DNA of 42,689 nucleotides from JBIOUF01 sp044866695 (lineage in GTDB: Bacteria; Actinomycetota; Actinomycetes; Propionibacteriales; Nocardioidaceae), in the NCBI GenBank assembly GCA_044866695.1, contig JBIOUF010000084.1, forward strand, positions 1 through 42,689, given 5' to 3'. The translations under genes and the position numbers were made by a program. Positions 38,790-42,689 of the stretch are shown here, one piece after another. The notes beneath the pieces were generated by a model. That model searched no databases, had not been told where the DNA came from, and saw nothing but the letters and a program-made list of their open reading frames with translations. Numbering within the stretch: position 1 is the first letter of the stretch; every line of letters starts with the position of its first letter.

Positions 38790-40718
38790 GTGAGCGCCGC
38801 CCTCTCCCCGCTCCCGCTGCCGGCCGAGGACTACCTGACCTGGCTGGACGTCCGCGTCGAGGACCATCTCGCGCTTGCCCGCGCGCTGGTCGAGAACCTC
38901 GAGGGACGCCCACCGGCCGACGGGCTGTCCCGCCTCCAGGCCTGGGACGACGTCAACCGGGCCATCGGCAACGTGTTCTCGGTGGCGTCGCTGATGAAGG
39001 AGACCCACCCCGACGAGGCGGTGCGGGCCCGGGGCGAGCGGGCCGAGCAGGACGCCCAGCGGCTGGTCACCGCCCTCGGGCTGGACCGCGAGCTGTACGA
39101 CGTGCTCGCCGCCGTCGACCCAGACCCGCTTGACGACGCGGCGCGGCGGCTGCTCTCCCTGACGCTGCGCGACTTCCGCCGGGCCGGCGTGGACCGCGAC
39201 GAGCCGGTGCGAGAGCGGCTTCGTGAGCTGTCGGAGCTGGAGACCGAGGTCGGGCAGCGGTTCGCCCGCAACATCCGGGAGGGGCGGCGTACGGTCTGGC
39301 TCGACCCGGCCCAGCTGGCCGGCCTGCCGGAGGACTTCGTCGCGGCGCATCCGCCCGACCAGTCCGGCCGGGTCGTGCTGACCACCGACTATCCCGACTA
39401 CCTGCCGGTGATGACCTTCGCCGAGGACCGGGCGGCCCGGTCGGCGATGCTGGCCGCGTTCCTCAACCGGGCCTGGCCCGAGAACGACCCGGTGCTGGCC
39501 CAGCTGCTCGAGCTGCGCCGCGAGCGCGCGCGGCTGCTCGACTACGACGACTGGCCGTCCTACGACGCCGAGGTGAAGATGATCGCGAGCGGCCCGGCGA
39601 TCGCCGACTTCGTCGACCGGATCACCGAGCTGGCGGCCGAGGCCTCGCAGCGCGACTACGACGAGCTGCTGGCCCGGGTGCGGCAGGACCATCCCGACCT
39701 GGCGGTCGTGGACAGCACCGACAAGACCTACTACGCCGAGGTGGTGCGTCGCGAGCGGTTCGACGTCGACGCCCAGGAGGTCCGCCGCTACTTCGACTTC
39801 GCCAAGGTCCGCGGCGGGCTGCTGGACGTGACCGGGCGACTGTTCGGGCTGACCTACGCAGAGGTGCCGGACGCGGCGGTGTGGCACCCCGACGTGGCGA
39901 CCTACGACGTGCTGGAGGACGGCCGGCTGCTGGGCCGGATCTACCTCGACCTGCACCCCCGGCCGGACAAGTACTCCCACGCCGCCCAGTTCACCCTGGT
40001 GTCCGGCCTGGCCGGCCGGCAGCTGCCCGAGGGCGTGCTGGTATGCAACTTCCCGCGTGGGCTGATGGAGCACGACGACGTGGTGACGCTGTTCCACGAG
40101 TTCGGACATCTGGTCCACCACGTGCTGGGCGGCCACCAGCCCTGGTCGCGGTTCTCGGGGGTCAGCACCGAGTGGGACTTCGTGGAGGCGCCGTCGCAGA
40201 TGCTCGAGGAGTGGGCCTGGGACGCGTCGGTGCTGCGCTCCTTCGCCACCGACGCCGACGGGACGCCGGTTCCCGAGGCGCTCGTGGAGCGCATGCGCGC
40301 GGCCCACGAGTTCGGCAAGGGCTACCAGGCCCGCACCCAGATGTTCTACGCCGCGCTGGCCTACTGGCTGCACCTCGACGTGCCCGACGACCTCACCGGG
40401 ACGGTCCGGCGGCTGCAGGAGCGCTACGACCAGTTCGGGTACGTCCCCGGGACGCACTTCCAGGCGTCCTTCGGCCACCTTGAGGGCTACTCCTCGGCGT
40501 ACTACACCTACATGTGGAGCCTGGTGATCGCCAAGGACCTGTTCTCGGCGTTCGGCGAGGACCTGTTCGACCCCGAGGTGGCCCGGCGCTACCGGGACCG
40601 GGTCCTCGCCGCGGGCGGCAGCCGGGACGCCGCCGACCTGGTCTGTGACTTCCTCGGCCGCCCGTACTCCTTCGAGGCGTTCCAGACCTGGCTGGAGCGC
40701 CCGCCCGCCGCCGGCTGA
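38790..40718 (+). CDS. M3-family oligopeptidase
   Basis: 642 residues, thimet-oligopeptidase/Dcp type. The zinc motif is HEFGH (His436, Glu437, His440), with the downstream ligand Glu in the TEWDFVEAPSQMLEEWAW block about 25 residues later. The long helical N-terminal region and the substrate-binding FGYVPGTHFQASFGHLEGYSS-type region near the end fit the family. The enzyme degrades short peptides in the cytosol and may finish the products of ClpP. GTG 38790 is supported by the -10 box. Confidence 0.94.
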   Translation: MSAALSPLPLPAEDYLTWLDVRVEDHLALARALVENLEGRPPADGLSRLQAWDDVNRAIGNVFSVASLMKETHPDEAVRARGERAEQDAQRLVTALGLDRELYDVLAAVDPDPLDDAARRLLSLTLRDFRRAGVDRDEPVRERLRELSELETEVGQRFARNIREGRRTVWLDPAQLAGLPEDFVAAHPPDQSGRVVLTTDYPDYLPVMTFAEDRAARSAMLAAFLNRAWPENDPVLAQLLELRRERARLLDYDDWPSYDAEVKMIASGPAIADFVDRITELAAEASQRDYDELLARVRQDHPDLAVVDSTDKTYYAEVVRRERFDVDAQEVRRYFDFAKVRGGLLDVTGRLFGLTYAEVPDAAVWHPDVATYDVLEDGRLLGRIYLDLHPRPDKYSHAAQFTLVSGLAGRQLPEGVLVCNFPRGLMEHDDVVTLFHEFGHLVHHVLGGHQPWSRFSGVSTEWDFVEAPSQMLEEWAWDASVLRSFATDADGTPVPEALVERMRAAHEFGKGYQARTQMFYAALAYWLHLDVPDDLTGTVRRLQERYDQFGYVPGTHFQASFGHLEGYSSAYYTYMWSLVIAKDLFSAFGEDLFDPEVARRYRDRVLAAGGSRDAADLVCDFLGRPYSFEAFQTWLERPPAAG

Positions 40719-40795
40719 GCCGCGGGCGCACCGGGTCGCCGAGCCGCCGCGCGTGTCGACACCAGGTGACCGTGGGCTGGGACTGTGCTGCCACC

Positions 40796-40845
40796 TTGGT
40801 TTCGAGGCTCGCTTCGCTCGCACCTCAACTCAACCAGCGGTGGGA
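40796..40845. repeat. REP-like partial copy D
   Basis: A diverged single right arm (TTGGTTTCGAGGCTCGCTTC ... CAACTCAACCAGCGG) in the 131-bp gap between the M3 peptidase and the VOC gene. GAGGCTCGCTTCGCTCGCACCTC within it can pair as a hairpin. Confidence 0.65.
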
Positions 40846-40849
40846 GGGG

Positions 40850-41335
40850 TCAGGCGTTGTCGTAGGCCGCCTGCAGGTCGGCGATGACCAGCTTGCGCAT
40901 CCCGAAGATGGCCTGCCCGACCGCCTTCTCCTTGGCCGGGTCCCCGGAGGCCAGCGAGGACAGCATCTCCGGGACGACCTGCCAGGAGAACCCGTACCTG
41001 TCCTTCAGCCAGCCGCACATGCTCTCCTCGCCCCCGCCCCCGATGAGCGCGTCCCAGTAGTGGTCGATCTCGTCCTGGTCGCGGCAGAAGATCTGCACGC
41101 TGGTCGCCTCGGAGAACCGGAACTCAGGTCCGCCGTTGAGCGCGGTGAACGGCTGGCCGTCGAGCTCGAACTCGACCGCCATCGCCGTTCCCGGAGCGAA
41201 CGACGGCGGGAACGGGCTGTCCTCCGGGTAGCGCTGGATGCGGCCGATCCGGGAGTTGGGGAAGACCGACACGTAGTGCTCGGCGGCCTCCTCGGCGTCG
41301 CCGTCGAACCACAGGCAGGGGGCCAGGCGTGGCAT
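40850..41335 (-). CDS. VOC-family protein (PhnB/3-demethylubiquinone methyltransferase-like)
   Basis: 161 residues with the vicinal-oxygen-chelate fold. Patterns typical of the PhnB-like subgroup are CLWFDGDAEEAAEHYVSVFPNS at the N-terminus, EFELDGQPFTALNGGPEF, then SVQIFC and WQVVPEML. Such proteins are often annotated as 3-demethylubiquinone methyltransferases but are small metal-site proteins of unknown reaction. GAGAGGAG lies 5 nt before ATG 41335. It sits downstream of valS in the same direction, 149 bp away. Confidence 0.88.
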   Translation of the reverse strand: MPRLAPCLWFDGDAEEAAEHYVSVFPNSRIGRIQRYPEDSPFPPSFAPGTAMAVEFELDGQPFTALNGGPEFRFSEATSVQIFCRDQDEIDHYWDALIGGGGEESMCGWLKDRYGFSWQVVPEMLSSLASGDPAKEKAVGQAIFGMRKLVIADLQAAYDNA

Positions 41336-41398
41336 CGGGTGCTCCTCTCGGGGTGGTTGACTCTCCTCCTACGGACCCGGCCGGGCCGGCGAACTCAT

Positions 41399-41414
41399 CG
41401 GCACCGGGGTGCCG
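41399..41414 (-). terminator. Hairpin after valS
   Basis: CGGCAC-CGGG-GTGCCG, 6-bp stem, about 70 nt beyond the valS stop on the minus strand. Confidence 0.35.
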
Positions 41415-41484
41415 GTGCTGGGTGCCGTCGCGGCCGGGCCGGCTCGGCGACGTCCTGCCGGGGTGTGCGACGGCCGGCGGGGCG

Positions 41485-42689
41485 TCAGCCGGGCGCGGCC
41501 GCGACCTCGGCCCGCACCGTGAGCTCGGCGTCCCCGGTGGGGGTGAAGGCCAGCTCGCCGGCCACCTTGCCGGCGGCGCGCAGGTCGTCCGCGGCGGCCT
41601 GCGCCAGCGCCACCTGCCCCGCCGGCCCGCGCACGTCGGCCCGGGAGAGCTCGGCGCGCATCGACACCTTCGCCTGGGACTTGGCGCCCCGCAGACCGGC
41701 CAGCGCGGCGGCGACGGCATCCAGGAGGGCCGGGTCGGCGCCGTCGGCCACCGCGAGCTCGTCGGGAGCCGGCCACTCCTGGCGGTGGACCGAACCGTCC
41801 TGCCACCACGACCAGACCTCCTCGGTGACATAGGGCAGGAACGGCGCGAGCAGCCGCAGCTGGACGTGCAGGGCCGAGGCGAGCGCGGAGCGGGCCGAGC
41901 CGGCGGCGGCGTCGCCGCGGGCGCCGTACGCGCGCTCCTTGACCAGCTCGACGTAGTCGTCGCAGAACCCCCAGAAGAACCGTTCGGTGACCTCCAGCGC
42001 GGTGGTGTAGTCGTAGCCCTCGAACGCCTCCGTCGCGCGGGACACCACGTCGGCGAGCCCGGCCAGCATCGCCCGGTCGACCGGCTCGGTGACCGGCGCC
42101 GCACCGGGGTCGTCCGCGCCGACGCCGCCGAGGGCGAACCTGGAGGCGTTCAGGACCTTCATCGCCAGCCGCCGGCCGACCTTCATCTGGGCCTCGTCGA
42201 ACGGCGAGTCCAGCCCCGGCCGGGCCATGGCGGCCCGCCAGCGGACCGCGTCGGCGCCGTAGCGGTCCAAGATGTCGGTCGGGACGACGACGTTGCCGCG
42301 GGACTTGCTCATCTTCTTGCGGTCGGGGTCGACCACCCAGCCGGAGAGCATCGCGTGCGACCACGGCACCAGGTGGTGCTCGAAGTGCGCGCGGACGACC
42401 CGCGAGAACAGCCAGGTGCGGATGATCTCGTGCGCCTGGGTGCACAGGTCCATCGGGAAGACCCGGTCGAACAGGTCCGGGTCGCTCACCCACCCCCCCA
42501 CGATGTGCGGGGTGAGCGACGAGGTGGCCCAGGTGTCCATGACGTCCGGGTCGGCCATGAAGCCCCCCGGCCGGCCGCGCTGCGACTCGTCGTACCCGTC
42601 GGGTGTGTCGGTGGACGGGTCGACCGGCAGCCGGTCCTCCCGCGCGAGCAGCGGATGGTCGTAGTCCGGCTCGCCGTCGACGTCGAGCC
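41485..42689 (-). CDS. valS: Valyl-tRNA synthetase (5' part outside window)
   Basis: The C-terminal 400 residues are visible; the start is beyond the right edge. Class I editing synthetase. PDVMDTWATSSLTP is the conserved catalytic block after the editing domain, and the KMSKS motif is KKMSKSRGN. The anticodon-binding helices follow (MKVGRRLAMKVLNASRFAL). The end is a short Ala-rich region rather than the long C-terminal coiled coil of the E. coli-type enzyme, so this is the shorter form found in some actinobacteria and archaea. Stop is TGA at 41487-41485. Confidence 0.95.
   Translation of the reverse strand, partial: LDVDGEPDYDHPLLAREDRLPVDPSTDTPDGYDESQRGRPGGFMADPDVMDTWATSSLTPHIVGGWVSDPDLFDRVFPMDLCTQAHEIIRTWLFSRVVRAHFEHHLVPWSHAMLSGWVVDPDRKKMSKSRGNVVVPTDILDRYGADAVRWRAAMARPGLDSPFDEAQMKVGRRLAMKVLNASRFALGGVGADDPGAAPVTEPVDRAMLAGLADVVSRATEAFEGYDYTTALEVTERFFWGFCDDYVELVKERAYGARGDAAAGSARSALASALHVQLRLLAPFLPYVTEEVWSWWQDGSVHRQEWPAPDELAVADGADPALLDAVAAALAGLRGAKSQAKVSMRAELSRADVRGPAGQVALAQAAADDLRAAGKVAGELAFTPTGDAELTVRAEVAAAPG

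Overview
This 42.7 kb window is chromosomal DNA from a very GC-rich actinobacterium, most likely Nocardioidaceae (Nocardioides-like). The genus guess rests on GC-biased codon use, many GTG starts, trHbO globin, mycothiol-linked Rv2466c-type enzyme, twin clpP genes, and a dispersed dyad repeat that I associate with Nocardioides genomes. It is not firm. The gene order follows the Mycobacterium tuberculosis Rv2478c-Rv2448c block: ssb2, ettA, glbO, pepN, Rv2466c-like, rpiB, nei2, tig, clpP1, clpP2, clpX, valS. Extra genes are spliced into that core. I see no phage, IS transposase, CRISPR array or plasmid module.

Layout. At 1-2.6 kb lie the 3' end of an anti-sigma factor gene, a pirin, tRNA-His and orn (-). 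At 2.7-5.0 kb is a compact operon of a MauE/DoxX-like membrane protein, a DsbA-like thiol oxidoreductase and an adenosine-deaminase-family enzyme. At 5.1-7.5 kb are an SGNH hydrolase, tRNA-Arg and an M24B aminopeptidase (-). At 7.5-12.4 kb a translationally coupled operon encodes a PrsW-type membrane protease and two membrane-anchored dynamin/YfjP-like GTPases. At 12.6-19.5 kb are ssb2, ettA, a MarR regulator, a double-hotdog thioesterase, trHbO globin, OsmC, a short MscS channel, a small membrane protein and a DUF5130-like protein. At 19.5-29.3 kb are pepN, the Rv2466c-like gene, a helical hypothetical gene, metG, a Stv-adhesin-like gene, rpiB-nei2 and a membrane SpoIIE-type phosphatase. At 29.4-42.7 kb are tRNA-Gly, tRNA-Pro, tig, an alpha/beta hydrolase, a secreted M6 metalloprotease, clpP1-clpP2-clpX, an M3 oligopeptidase, a VOC protein and the 3' part of valS.

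The genes lean toward protein quality control and peptide turnover: trigger factor, ClpXP1P2, PepN, aminopeptidase P, M3 oligopeptidase, M6 and PrsW proteases. Redox and thiol functions (DsbA-like, OsmC, Rv2466c-like, globin) and translation (three tRNA loci, MetRS, ValRS, EttA) also recur.

The least ordinary parts are non-coding. There is a seven-copy array with an exact 22-bp period that switches orientation in the middle, upstream of rpiB. A roughly 15-copy 32-bp minisatellite fills a convergent gap. A REP/BIME-like family of about 125-bp dyads occurs at four places, and one copy has become the 3' end of a gene. At least fifteen genes show a -10 box 6-8 nt before the start codon, the signature of leaderless mRNAs. 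A good match to a ClgR operator lies upstream of clpP1. Among the proteins, the PrsW-GTPase-GTPase operon and the Stv-like protein are the best candidates for uncharacterised biology.
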